This document shows positions 14,515-23,255 of a DNA stretch of 38,721 nucleotides, piece after piece. Origin of the DNA: an uncultured Clostridia bacterium (GTDB lineage Bacteria; Bacillota; Clostridia; RUG12999); contig CAKVOK010000033.1 in the NCBI GenBank assembly GCA_934792465.1, positions 1-38,721 on the forward strand, in the 5' to 3' direction. The notes under the pieces are model-generated. The model was not told the origin of the DNA and did not search any database. It saw nothing but the letters and a program-made list of their open reading frames with translations. Position numbers and translations under genes: made by a program. How positions within the stretch are numbered: the stretch's first letter is position 1; each line of letters starts with the position of its first letter.

Positions 14515-15186
14515 TTAAATATAAAATATACTAAGCTTGTTGCTTTTTATGCGCTTTATAAAATCTTCTTCACTTACAATCGGTGTTTCGGAAGCCATTC
14601 CGGCGAAATGTATCTGTGCCGATGCCGAGTGATTATCGCTGCCGGCAGTTTTGAACAGTTTGTATTCGTCTGCATAAATCATCGCTATTTTGTTTTCCGA
14701 TTCCGTTCTGTTTGCATTTACGACCTCCATGCCGTCGATGCAGTCCGGATAAATCCGGATATGGTCGATATAATAGTCTTGTCTGAACGGATGCGCTTGT
14801 ATTACGAGAGCACCGTTTTCACGAAGAAACGGAAGTTCATCGCTCTTTTTCATATCCATTATCTGCGGATTTTTAAGAAACCATTTTTTATTAAGACCGT
14901 ATATCAGAAAATCTGTACCGCCGTATGATATTTCTATGCCGAGAAATACTTTGATGCCTATATTTTTGCTCAATTTCAGAGCGTTTTCATAATCCGAAAA
15001 ATAAAATTCAATCTTCTTTTCATACGGGAGTGATTTATCTATATTGATATTTCCGTCGAGAAAATGATTCGTTATAAAGACGCCGTCATATCCGAGATTT
15101 TTGTAACATACAAGCGTGTCGGATACGTTTGCTTTGGCGCAGGCGCTTACCGGACTTGTATGCAAATGAGTTTCATATTTATACAT
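14515..15186 (-). CDS. PHP-domain metal-dependent phosphoesterase
   Basis: This 223-residue protein has the first PHP motif as THLHTS (H7, H9), then ITNHF, an E in FLGIEISYG, VIQAHPFR, and the final GSDNHSA, giving the set of His, Asp and Glu residues needed for a metal centre. PHP proteins of this size cleave phosphate monoesters or diesters such as histidinol phosphate, pAp or nucleoside diphosphates; the substrate here is unknown. It is the first gene of a leftward unit with the promoter at 15219-15247 and AAAGGA before its ATG. Confidence 0.85.
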   Translation of the reverse strand: MYKYETHLHTSPVSACAKANVSDTLVCYKNLGYDGVFITNHFLDGNINIDKSLPYEKKIEFYFSDYENALKLSKNIGIKVFLGIEISYGGTDFLIYGLNKKWFLKNPQIMDMKKSDELPFLRENGALVIQAHPFRQDYYIDHIRIYPDCIDGMEVVNANRTESENKIAMIYADEYKLFKTAGSDNHSASAQIHFAGMASETPIVSEEDFIKRIKSNKLSIFYI

Positions 15187-15218
15187 GACCGTTGTCCTTT
15201 CATAATACAGATATATAT

Positions 15219-15247
15219 ACTATACAATAAAATTTGAAATTTGTCAA
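15219..15247 (-). promoter_or_regulatory. Sigma-A promoter of the PHP-degV-ung unit
   Basis: On the minus strand, TTGACA (15242-15247) and TATAGT (15219-15224) are separated by 17 bases, about 35 bases before the PHP start. It is back-to-back with the promoter of the SLH gene. Confidence 0.75.
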
Positions 15248-15330
15248 GTAATTATGCAGAATATACATAATAAATTCATATAATTGTCACGAAAACGGAA
15301 TATTGTATAGAAAATGTAACACAATCGTAA

Positions 15331-15359
15331 TTTACTTTTAATTAATTTTGTGGTATAAT
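15331..15359 (+). promoter_or_regulatory. Extended -10 promoter of the SLH-domain gene
   Basis: TATAAT at 15354-15359 is preceded by TGG (extended -10 TGnTATAAT). A weak -35, TTTACT (15331-15336), is 17 bases away. It lies 35 bases before the chosen ATG. Confidence 0.7.
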
Positions 15360-15393
15360 AGAGATAACAATATTTTTGAAAGGGGAAAAATAT

Positions 15394-17994
15394 ATGTTTA
15401 AGAAATTTATAAGTATATTGGCGACGGCTGCAATGCTTATGTCGTTTGCTCCGGCAGCGCTTGCCGAAGAAACCGAAGGCATTAAAACGGAAATTACTTT
15501 CGGAGATGAATATTCCGTTGTAGGAGATACTCTTAATGTAAAGGTTAAAATAAGCTCCGGTAAGGAGGAAACGGGCGTTACGGTAAAAATCAGCTACGGC
15601 GAAACCGAAAGCGGTATGCCGGAGGCAACACTGTGTTATATAGACCAAATTAATTTGAATGAAGAAAATAAGTTTACATTTGAAAATGACTGCAATATTA
15701 CGGTCGGTACGCCGGATAAATTTACGGTAAGCGTAAAAGGTGAAATAACGGAAAAAGAAATAGTTAAAAAAGAAGCTTTTGAGATAGGCGATGTGACTGC
15801 GGAATATAAACAGACCGTGACGGAGGACGAAGCGGAATATCTCGAATATACGGTTAAAACAAAAATAAAGAATAATCATAATGTCAAGGCAGAAAAGCTT
15901 GTATTGGCTTATAATGATTTCAAAACGGAAGAATTTTCGGCAGAAGCTAAGACAGAGGTTGAAAAAGAGCTTGCCGTAAAGGTTAAAAAATCGGATATGC
16001 CGGCAGAAAAGCTTACGGCAAAATTGCAGCTCACGGCAAACGGCGAGGCTGCCGCAGAAAAAGAATTTGAATTTGCAAATCCGTATTACGTAAGCGCAAT
16101 AACGGTAAACGGCGGCAAGAAAATCACTCTTGCGAAAGATGAAAAAATCACTCCGGCGGTTGTGCTTGAACCTGCCGGAACACTCAGCGACTATACGCTT
16201 TCGGTGAAAAACGAAGATATAATCTCTGTAGATGAGGACAAAAAGAGCATTACGGGCGTTAAAGCCGGCAAAACGGAAATCACGGTCAAGGCCGGGGATA
16301 AAACCGTTACGGCTGAAGCGGAGGTTTTGAGAAACCGTACCGCCGTAGAACCCGAAAATATAAAATTCTATTATTATAAGAACGAAACTGAAAAGACCGA
16401 CAAAACGGAGATTGCACCGGATGAAGCTTTCAGCTACGCAACGGACAGCTATGTTGTAACACTGCCGGAGGACCTGACAAAAAGTTTCAAGCTTTATTAT
16501 GAAATAACGGGCGGAACGCTTTCGGAAATGAAAACAACGAGAACACAGAGCGGAAATACAGAAACCGCAAACGTGGAAAAAGACGGAGAAGAAACATATT
16601 TGGACTGGAGTAACAGATATATAAAGCTTGATTTTAAATTTGCGGACAAGGATTCGGCATCGACATATACGTTTACAATAGGAAATTCTCCGGAAATCCC
16701 GAATTTCCCCGAGGAAATAAAGGTATATTCGGATTTTGATAAAAATTCGAATGTTGATTTCACATTAGAACTTGCACTTAATCAGTATGCGGACGACCCG
16801 ACGGAAATAACAGGTCTTGAAGTCCTTGATTCGGACGGAAAAACGATAGGCAGATACCGTGAAGAGGGCGAAAAAGAAAGTACAAAAAGATACTGGAAAT
16901 ATGAGATTTCAAAGACAACAAAAGAGGGAACAAAGCAGCCTGTTACGTTTAGATTTAAAAACAAGCACGGCATGGCTACGGTAAGAAATACAAACCTTGT
17001 ATACAGCGAGGATACGGAAGATCCGAAGTGGAGCGGCAATGCCGGAATAAGTGTTTCGTCGGTAACCTCAAGCTCGGCAACGGTTAAATGGTCGCACGCA
17101 ACGGACAACGACCGCATAGCATATTATATACTTCATTATTACAAAGGCTCATCTAAGGGAGCTGAAAAGACCGTGAAAGTAACGTATGATTCGACGGAGA
17201 AGCCGTCAGCTTCAATTTCGTCGCTTTCGTCCGGTACAGGCTATACGGTTTATGTAGAAGCATTCGACAGAACGGGCAATTCGTGCAGCAGTAAAACAGA
17301 CGGATTCACAACTTCAAAATCGAGCGGCGGCAGCTCCGGCGGTTCGGGAAGCGGCGGCAGCTCCGGCGGAAATAAAAATAATTCTTCGTCCGGGAATACG
17401 GGCTGGAACGGCGGCTCGAACAATTCCGGCACAACGGGCGGAAATACGACGAAAAAGACGTTTACCGATATAGATAATTACGGCTGGGCGAAAAACGAGA
17501 TTGAAACGCTTACCGAAAAAGGAATCATTTCGGGTATCTCCGATACGGAATTCGGACCGGCAAGCAACATTCGCCGCTGCGATTTCATATTGCTTATTTC
17601 ACGTGCATACGGCTTCAACGGAACTTTTGAAGAAAACTTCAGCGATGTTCCGAGTGACGCATACTATGCTACGGCAGTGGGACTTGCAAAGAAACTCGGA
17701 ATATTAACGGGAATGGGAAACAACGAATTTAATCCGAACGGATATATTACAAGACAGGATATGTGCGTTATGGCGCTCCGTGCAATGAAGGTTGCGGGCA
17801 AAAAGGTTTCCGACCCGACAGATATATCCAAATTTGCGGACAGCGCAGATATTGCGGAATACGCTAAAGAAGCCGTAGGTTCACTGACGGCAGGCGGTAT
17901 TATAAAAGGCGATGACAACGGCAACGCAAATCCGAGAAAAAATACAACACGTGCGGAAGCGGCGGTTATTATTTACAGATTGCTCGGAATCTAA
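15394..17994 (+). CDS. Secreted SLH-domain protein with Ig-like and fibronectin III domains (866 aa)
   Basis: ATG at 15394 follows AAAGGGG and starts a clear signal peptide ending ALA-EE at about residue 25. Residues about 25-225 are beta-rich repeats with conserved K-K-S/E-A patterns. A Big2-like domain follows at about 235-315 (ISVDEDKKSITGVKAGKTEITV), and a fibronectin III domain at about 550-640 (SSATVKWSHATDND and GTGYTVYVEAFDRTGN). A Gly/Ser/Asn-rich linker of about 50 residues comes next, then three SLH repeats to the C-terminus, which bind pyruvylated secondary wall polymer. The gene encodes a wall-anchored surface protein, perhaps structural or adhesive; no enzyme domain is visible. 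Its stop overlaps by 4 bases the end of the convergent gene at 17991. Confidence 0.88.
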   Translation: MFKKFISILATAAMLMSFAPAALAEETEGIKTEITFGDEYSVVGDTLNVKVKISSGKEETGVTVKISYGETESGMPEATLCYIDQINLNEENKFTFENDCNITVGTPDKFTVSVKGEITEKEIVKKEAFEIGDVTAEYKQTVTEDEAEYLEYTVKTKIKNNHNVKAEKLVLAYNDFKTEEFSAEAKTEVEKELAVKVKKSDMPAEKLTAKLQLTANGEAAAEKEFEFANPYYVSAITVNGGKKITLAKDEKITPAVVLEPAGTLSDYTLSVKNEDIISVDEDKKSITGVKAGKTEITVKAGDKTVTAEAEVLRNRTAVEPENIKFYYYKNETEKTDKTEIAPDEAFSYATDSYVVTLPEDLTKSFKLYYEITGGTLSEMKTTRTQSGNTETANVEKDGEETYLDWSNRYIKLDFKFADKDSASTYTFTIGNSPEIPNFPEEIKVYSDFDKNSNVDFTLELALNQYADDPTEITGLEVLDSDGKTIGRYREEGEKESTKRYWKYEISKTTKEGTKQPVTFRFKNKHGMATVRNTNLVYSEDTEDPKWSGNAGISVSSVTSSSATVKWSHATDNDRIAYYILHYYKGSSKGAEKTVKVTYDSTEKPSASISSLSSGTGYTVYVEAFDRTGNSCSSKTDGFTTSKSSGGSSGGSGSGGSSGGNKNNSSSGNTGWNGGSNNSGTTGGNTTKKTFTDIDNYGWAKNEIETLTEKGIISGISDTEFGPASNIRRCDFILLISRAYGFNGTFEENFSDVPSDAYYATAVGLAKKLGILTGMGNNEFNPNGYITRQDMCVMALRAMKVAGKKVSDPTDISKFADSADIAEYAKEAVGSLTAGGIIKGDDNGNANPRKNTTRAEAAVIIYRLLGI

Positions 17995-18350
17995 CTGTCA
18001 AGGTCTTGAATATAGTTGGCGAGGGCTGTTTCGCCTTTCAGCGAAATACCCGATTGAAGCTCGTCTTTAAAGCTTTTGTCTATCGAGTTTAAATCTATAT
18101 ACTCGATAGTGCTGTAAAGATACGGTTCATTTTTATCGGAAACGGAGAATACATCTATATTATTGTTTCCGCTTGATATGAGTAAAAATACTCTGTCCTC
18201 GCTTTTCGGGGACGGAGTGTTTTTTGTTTGCGAGAACGCAGGTGCGCTTTGCTGCTCGGTCGGATTGTCCGCATTCTGCAAATATCCGAATAATATACCG
18301 AAGCTGAACATGATAAGCGAAAATGCCGTGAAAATTATACAACGTTTCAT
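17991..18350 (-). CDS. Small exported or anchored protein, BofC C-terminal-like (119 aa)
   Basis: An N-terminal membrane segment (about residues 5-24) is followed by a Ser/Pro/Thr-rich spacer. The C-terminal domain (about 50-118) has the pattern VFLLISSGNNNIDVFSVSD, EYIDLNSID, and LQSGISLKG-ETALANYIQDLDS. This order matches the BofC C-terminal domain, whose members control forespore-mother cell signalling in Bacillus; many clostridial homologues are uncharacterised. The leader shares a 15-base motif and hairpin with spoVM. It converges on the SLH gene with a 4-base overlap, so no terminator fits between. The BofC assignment is by pattern and is moderate. Confidence 0.55.
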   Translation of the reverse strand: MKRCIIFTAFSLIMFSFGILFGYLQNADNPTEQQSAPAFSQTKNTPSPKSEDRVFLLISSGNNNIDVFSVSDKNEPYLYSTIEYIDLNSIDKSFKDELQSGISLKGETALANYIQDLDS

Positions 18351-18362
18351 TCGGAAAGCATA

Positions 18363-18407
18363 TCCTTTCTGTCCGCAGAATTAGAAAATTTGTTTCCGCA
18401 GCGGACA
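18363..18407 (-). promoter_or_regulatory. Stem-loop and 15-base motif before the BofC-like gene, shared with spoVM
   Basis: On the minus strand, TGTCCGC (18401-18407) pairs with GCGGACA (18370-18376) with a 24-base loop. TGCGGACAGAAAGGA (18377 to 18363) then leads into the ribosome site. Motif, stem length and loop length match the leader of spoVM at 8294-8339. Confidence 0.5.
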
Positions 18408-18473
18408 ATACGGAAATATTTTAATACTATTATGGACAAAACAGAGAAATTTTATCCAAATTTTTAAAAATAC

Positions 18474-18502
18474 TTGTAAAAAGGAACTTTTTGTTGTATA
18501 AT
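18474..18502 (+). promoter_or_regulatory. Sigma-A promoter of the PBP gene
   Basis: TTGTAA (18474-18479), a 17-base spacer and TATAAT (18497-18502) lie 57 bases before the PBP start. A hairpin at 18523-18540 lies between the promoter and the ribosome site. Confidence 0.75.
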
Positions 18503-18522
18503 ATATAAAGCGGATATTATCT

Positions 18523-18540
18523 GCCGTGTTAAAACACGGC
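18523..18540 (+). promoter_or_regulatory. 8-bp hairpin in the PBP 5' leader
   Basis: GCCGTGTT (18523-18530) and AACACGGC (18533-18540) are perfect complements with a 2-base gap. The structure ends 7 bases before the GGAGG at 18548-18552. It may stabilise the 5' end or modulate initiation. It lacks a clear T tract, so termination is unlikely. Confidence 0.45.
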
Positions 18541-18558
18541 TGTTTTCGGAGGTTATTT

Positions 18559-20748
18559 ATGGCTAAACGAAAGAAAAAAATGAAGAAAGAATCAATGCCG
18601 AGAAGGCTTGTTAAGCTTTTGGGTGTCTGCTGTCTGCTCATAGGTATCGTAGTGTCGTTTATTCTTGTGTGGAACGTGACGACAATGGTAATCGACGCAT
18701 ACAGCTTTGATATAACAAAATACAAGACGGACGTTGCTTCCATGATTTATGCCGTTGACAAAAACGGCGATTCGGAGGAATACGAACAGATTCATTCGTC
18801 TACGAACCGTCTTTGGGTGACTATAAACAAAATACCGCTGTATGCTCAGCGTGCGGCAGTTGCCATTGAGGACGAAAGATTCTATACTCACCAGGGCATG
18901 GATATAAAACGTACCGCAGGTGCCGTGCTGGGATTTGTCACGGGTATGTCCGACTACGGCGGAAGCACGATAACGCAGCAGCTGATTAAGAACGTTACCG
19001 GCGAATGGGAGGACACTCCCGTAAGGAAGATGAAAGAGATTTTGCGTGCGCTTGTGCTGGAAACGCAGATGGATAAAGATGAAATACTCGAATATTATCT
19101 GAACGTCGTATATTTCGGAAACGGAAGCTACGGACTTCAGATGGCGGCGCATACATATTTTGATAAGGATGCTTCGGAGCTTTCGCTTGCGGAGGCTGCC
19201 GCAATTATCGGTATTACGCAGAGTCCGAAAACGTTCGACCCGTTTGTGAATAAGGAAAAAAACAAGGAAAAGCAAGAAGTTGTATTATATAAAATGCTTC
19301 AGCTCGGCTATATAACGCAGGAAGAGCATGACGCCGCAGTGAATGAAAAGCTTAATTTTATAGAAGGCTCGAACGAGGATAATACTTCTGTAAATTCCTA
19401 TTTTACGGAAACGTTGATAGAAGAGCTTTCGGAGGATTTGGCAAATAACGAAAAGATTTCGCTCGAACAGGCAAAACAGCGTGTTTATACGGGTGGATTG
19501 AAGATTTACGCAACCGTTCGGACAGATGTCCAGAGTGCTGCGGAAAAAGTCTTTGAAGATACTTCAAACAGGACGTTTTTCCCGAGACTTTCGGGCGAGG
19601 TTCAGCCGGAAGCGGCAATTGCGGTGCTTGACCCGAAAACGGGTGCTATTATAGGTATAGTGGGCGGCAAAGGCAAAAAAGAAGCCAATCTTATATTAAA
19701 CCGTGCCGTTAAATCCTACAGACAGCCCGGTTCGTCCATAAAGCCGATTGCGGCATACGGACCGGCAGTGGAGCTTAATCTGCTCACGCCGAGCAGCATT
19801 ATTGTTGACGAACCGTTTGAATACAACGGCTGGAAGCCGAAGAACTGGTACAGGGGTTTCAAAGGCAATGTGACAATGCGCCAGGCGGTTACGCAATCCA
19901 TGAATATTCCGGCGATAAAGACAGTGCTTAGTGTGGGTATAGAGACATCGTTTGATTTCGCAAAAAACAAACTCGGTTTAAAATCTCTCGATGATGTGAA
20001 TGATAAAAACCTTTCGCCGCTTTCGCTCGGAGGTCTGACGAAAGGCGTCAGCGTGCTCGACCTTACGGCGGCATACGGTGCATTCGCCAATAAGGGAGTA
20101 TATACAGAACCGTATACTTATACAAAGGTTGTGGACAGATACGGAAACACCGTAATAGAAAAGGATATTAAAAGCAGGAGAGTATTCAGTGAGGAAACGG
20201 CTTCGATAATGACATCGGTGCTTAAATCCACGGCGGAGGGACCTCTCGGAGTATCCGCAAAGCTTTCCGGCGGTATGCCGTCGGCAGGAAAAACCGGTAC
20301 GACAAACGAGGATAAAGACAGGTGGTATATAGGATATACGCCGTATTATCTCGGCGGAGTGTGGTACGGATACGACCAGCCGAAAACAGTGCCGTATGCG
20401 GCAACGAGAATAGTTGCCCATAAGATATGGCAGGCTGTCATGAATGATATACATTCGGGTCTTGAAGTGAAAAAGCTTGACGAGGGCGGAAATGTAGTTT
20501 ATGTAAATGTGTGTACGCAGACGGGTAAGCTTCCGAGCGCAAGCTGTACGGTTACAAAAGAAATATTTAAAAAAGGTCACACGCCTACGGCATATTGCAA
20601 AGGCCATGAGGTAAAGACGGAGGAATCCGATGAAAATGCTTCGCCGAAGCCTTCGGCAACGCCCGGCGAGCCGGCAGGTACGGAACAGCCGTCCGCTGCG
20701 CCGACTGCGGAGGCTCATGCGACCCCGTCTGGCGATAGCGAGGAATAA
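18559..20748 (+). CDS. Class A penicillin-binding protein (PBP1A-like)
   Basis: This 729-residue protein has a short basic cytosolic head and one membrane helix (about 18-45). The GT51 transglycosylase domain follows with EDERFY at 104-109 (catalytic E104), GGSTITQQL at 134-142, and RKMKEILRALVLE. The transpeptidase domain has SSIK at 392-395 (nucleophile S392), SMN at 447-449 and KTGT at 578-581. A Ser/Pro/Glu-rich tail ends the protein. It polymerises and cross-links peptidoglycan on the outer face of the membrane. ATG 18559 is chosen because GGAGG precedes it; the longer open frame has no support. It heads a cell-wall run with the M23 peptidase gene 22 bases on. Confidence 0.95.
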   Translation: MAKRKKKMKKESMPRRLVKLLGVCCLLIGIVVSFILVWNVTTMVIDAYSFDITKYKTDVASMIYAVDKNGDSEEYEQIHSSTNRLWVTINKIPLYAQRAAVAIEDERFYTHQGMDIKRTAGAVLGFVTGMSDYGGSTITQQLIKNVTGEWEDTPVRKMKEILRALVLETQMDKDEILEYYLNVVYFGNGSYGLQMAAHTYFDKDASELSLAEAAAIIGITQSPKTFDPFVNKEKNKEKQEVVLYKMLQLGYITQEEHDAAVNEKLNFIEGSNEDNTSVNSYFTETLIEELSEDLANNEKISLEQAKQRVYTGGLKIYATVRTDVQSAAEKVFEDTSNRTFFPRLSGEVQPEAAIAVLDPKTGAIIGIVGGKGKKEANLILNRAVKSYRQPGSSIKPIAAYGPAVELNLLTPSSIIVDEPFEYNGWKPKNWYRGFKGNVTMRQAVTQSMNIPAIKTVLSVGIETSFDFAKNKLGLKSLDDVNDKNLSPLSLGGLTKGVSVLDLTAAYGAFANKGVYTEPYTYTKVVDRYGNTVIEKDIKSRRVFSEETASIMTSVLKSTAEGPLGVSAKLSGGMPSAGKTGTTNEDKDRWYIGYTPYYLGGVWYGYDQPKTVPYAATRIVAHKIWQAVMNDIHSGLEVKKLDEGGNVVYVNVCTQTGKLPSASCTVTKEIFKKGHTPTAYCKGHEVKTEESDENASPKPSATPGEPAGTEQPSAAPTAEAHATPSGDSEE

Positions 20749-20770
20749 AGGAAGATAAACAAGGAAGTGG

Positions 20771-21973
20771 TTGAACATTTTAAACGGCAAAAATATAATG
20801 AAAAACTTTGAAAACAAGAAAATTACGATGAGCTTTAACATGAAAATGTTTTTGGTATTCGTCTTTGTATGTGCGGCGATGCTTGCTTTTTTCAGTCCGG
20901 CATACTCGGTGTATCTCGGTGGAAAGCAGATTGCGGTCGTGCACAGCGGCGAAACATTTGAAAAGATTTTTGAAAAGGCGAATGCGAGGATTGCCGAAGT
21001 TGCGGGCGAAAATGCCGTGATTACGGAGCAGCCGCAGTATCTGTTTAAAATTGTACCGAAAAATTCGTATACACCGGAAGAGGATATAACGGAGCGGCTA
21101 ATGGAAATACCGGGCAATATCGTGAAATCATGCGAGATAATTGCGGACGGAAAAACGGTCGCATATGCCGAAAGCGAATCCGCTGCAAAGAAAATATTGA
21201 AGAAAGTGAAAGATTCATACGGCGGATATGATAAAGATGTCATAACAAAGCTTGAATATAAGAAAACGTATATTTTGAATTTTAATCTTTACAACAGTGA
21301 TGGCGTGTACAACGCATTAAAAAACAGCGTTGCGGTGAAGTCCAAAGAGAAAAGCGAAAGCGAAACGGAAACGCCGTTTGAAGTCGTAAAGCAGGAAAAT
21401 CCTGAATTGAAAAAAGGACAGACAAACGTTTTGCAGGAGGGAACTCCCGGAAAAGATATTGTAAAAACGGTTTATACGCTCATAAACGGTATACGCGAGA
21501 GCGGAAACATCGTTTCAAGAACCGTGCTTTCGGCGTCCGTGCCGGAAATTCTGGAAGTAGGGACAAAGGAAGTTACGGGTATGGGAAGCGGTACGCTGAT
21601 AAAGCCCGTTTCGGGAGGAACGGTGACCTCCCGTTTCGGCGCACGTGACGGCAGAAGAACGGCACACAAAGGCGTGGATATAGCCTGTGCCGGCGGAACA
21701 CCCGTTGCGGCAGCGGACGAGGGTGTATGCATTACTGCGGAATACAGAAACGATTACGGTAATCTGATTATAATAGACCATCAAAACGGTTATAAGACAT
21801 ATTACGCACATTTGAGCAGTATCGGCGTAGCTGTCGGCGATGTTATTGAAAAAGGTCAGATAATCGGAGAAACCGGAAGCACCGGGATTTCGACAGGTCC
21901 GCATATACATTTTGAAGTAAGGAAAGACGATGAGCCGTGCAATCCGTCGGAGTTTGTATCACTGACGGAGTAA
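20771..21973 (+). CDS. Secreted M23 metallopeptidase with G5 domain (murein endopeptidase)
   Basis: Starting at TTG 20771 (AAGGA 5 bases before) the protein is 400 residues; an ATG at 20798 is an alternative with no visible ribosome site. A membrane or signal segment lies at about 25-45. A central region of about 150 residues precedes a G5 domain (about 202-268). The C-terminal M23 domain follows, with HKGVD (H299, D303), YYAHLS (H347) and GPHIHFEV (H378, H380), which is a complete zinc site. It probably cuts peptidoglycan cross-bridges and is well placed beside the PBP gene. Confidence 0.9.
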   Translation: MNILNGKNIMKNFENKKITMSFNMKMFLVFVFVCAAMLAFFSPAYSVYLGGKQIAVVHSGETFEKIFEKANARIAEVAGENAVITEQPQYLFKIVPKNSYTPEEDITERLMEIPGNIVKSCEIIADGKTVAYAESESAAKKILKKVKDSYGGYDKDVITKLEYKKTYILNFNLYNSDGVYNALKNSVAVKSKEKSESETETPFEVVKQENPELKKGQTNVLQEGTPGKDIVKTVYTLINGIRESGNIVSRTVLSASVPEILEVGTKEVTGMGSGTLIKPVSGGTVTSRFGARDGRRTAHKGVDIACAGGTPVAAADEGVCITAEYRNDYGNLIIIDHQNGYKTYYAHLSSIGVAVGDVIEKGQIIGETGSTGISTGPHIHFEVRKDDEPCNPSEFVSLTE

Positions 21974-22032
21974 GGAACAGCGGTATTTATGGAAAAAGGC
22001 TTGGTTTTGCGAAAGGAGTTAGTGGTCATAAT

Positions 22033-22491
22033 ATGAAGTGTCCGTTTTGCGATAACATTGAAAGTAAGGTAATAGACACAAGGCCTACAGATGATGATAC
22101 AATCCGCAGAAGGAGAGAATGTTTAAACTGCGGAAAACGTTTTACGACATACGAAAAAATCGAAACTCTGCCGATAATCGTTATTAAAAAGGATAATACA
22201 CGTCAGCCGTTTGATAGGGAAAAAATTAAAAAAGGGTTGTTCCGTGCCTGCATAAAAAGACCGGTATCGACCGAAAAGATAGAGGAAATCGTAAATAATA
22301 TAGAACAAATACTGGCAAATTCGCTTGAACAGGAGTTTAAAGCGGAGGAAATAGGCGAGCTTGTGCTTTCTATGCTCCGTGACATAGACGAAGTGGCATA
22401 TGTAAGGTTTGCTTCGGTATACAGGGAATTTAACAATGCGGATACTTTTATCAGCGAGCTTGAATTTCTTAAAGGAAAAAAATTGAAATAG
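22033..22491 (+). CDS. nrdR: NrdR, repressor of ribonucleotide reductase genes
   Basis: This 152-residue protein is the normal length. It has a zinc ribbon CPFC (C3, C6) and C30-LNC33, the DTRPTDDDTIRRRREC stretch, and an ATP-cone (VIKKDNTRQPFDREKIKKG and beyond). NrdR binds ATP or dATP and represses nrd genes. The ATG at 22033 is set by family start MKCPFC. The nearest AAAGGAG is about 14 bases away, unusually far. No nrd genes are in the window. It sits between cell-wall genes. Confidence 0.95.
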   Translation: MKCPFCDNIESKVIDTRPTDDDTIRRRRECLNCGKRFTTYEKIETLPIIVIKKDNTRQPFDREKIKKGLFRACIKRPVSTEKIEEIVNNIEQILANSLEQEFKAEEIGELVLSMLRDIDEVAYVRFASVYREFNNADTFISELEFLKGKKLK

Positions 22492-22517
22492 CTTGGATTT
22501 GCTGAAAGGGTTAAGAA

Positions 22518-23243
22518 ATGAAAAACAAATTACTTACAACAATATCTTTGATTTTGTTTTGCATGAATGTGTCGGCGGCAGATGTGCCGATACTGCTTTA
22601 TCATAATATCGGGGAAACGTATACGAGCAGCCAGGCGGATATGCATATTACGCCGGCGATGTTTGAGGAACATATCAAAACGCTTGCCGAATCGGGATAT
22701 AACAGCGTGAGCATAACAGATGCGGTAAACGGAGCACCGATGCCGGAAAATCCGGTGGTAATTACGTTTGACGACGGATATTACAGCAATTATGAATTTG
22801 CATATCCGATTTTGAAAAAATACGGAATGTGCGGCACTATATTTGTAATAACGGATAAAATGGGAAATTTTGATACGGCATACCGCCATTTTGATTGGCA
22901 AACGGCACGTGAAATGGAACAAAGCGGTATGATTGAAATATTGAGCCATACCAATTCGCACAGCAAGCTTTCGCAGGTATCGGATATTCAGCTTGTGCTG
23001 GAGCTGCGTCAGTCGAAATATATTATAGAAAAAGAGCTTGGAAAAAAATGCAATATTCTTGCCGCCCCATACGGGGATTTTGATGAGCGCACATTTATAC
23101 AGGCGAAAAGCGCCGGCTATGATGCGATATGCCGTGTGGGCGACATCGGCATAGACGTTCCGACTCACGGTGTTATGTCGCTGAGAAGATATACGGTTTG
23201 GGGAAATATGAACGGTGCGGATTTGCTTAGTTTGATAAGATAG
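22518..23243 (+). CDS. Secreted polysaccharide deacetylase (NodB domain)
   Basis: A signal peptide of about 20 residues ends VSA-AD. The NodB motifs are TFDDG (83-87) and SHTNSH (H144, H148), which supply the metal ligands. A region around APYGDFDERT gives motif 3. Length is 241 residues. Such enzymes remove acetyl groups from peptidoglycan or other glycans outside the cell. It is part of the rightward run from the PBP gene and 12 bases before the solute-binding lipoprotein gene. Confidence 0.9.
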   Translation: MKNKLLTTISLILFCMNVSAADVPILLYHNIGETYTSSQADMHITPAMFEEHIKTLAESGYNSVSITDAVNGAPMPENPVVITFDDGYYSNYEFAYPILKKYGMCGTIFVITDKMGNFDTAYRHFDWQTAREMEQSGMIEILSHTNSHSKLSQVSDIQLVLELRQSKYIIEKELGKKCNILAAPYGDFDERTFIQAKSAGYDAICRVGDIGIDVPTHGVMSLRRYTVWGNMNGADLLSLIR

Positions 23244-23255
23244 AGGAGTGGCGGT

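Noticed and set aside
15244..15879. 211-codon minus-strand open frame opposite the SLH gene start
   Set aside because: It covers the promoter and signal peptide of the SLH gene, with Phe/Tyr/Arg-rich composition typical of a shadow frame.
19978..21243. 421-codon open frame on the minus strand opposite the PBP and M23 genes
   Set aside because: It is antisense to two clearly identified genes, has low-complexity composition and no ribosome site. It is a shadow of the coding strand.
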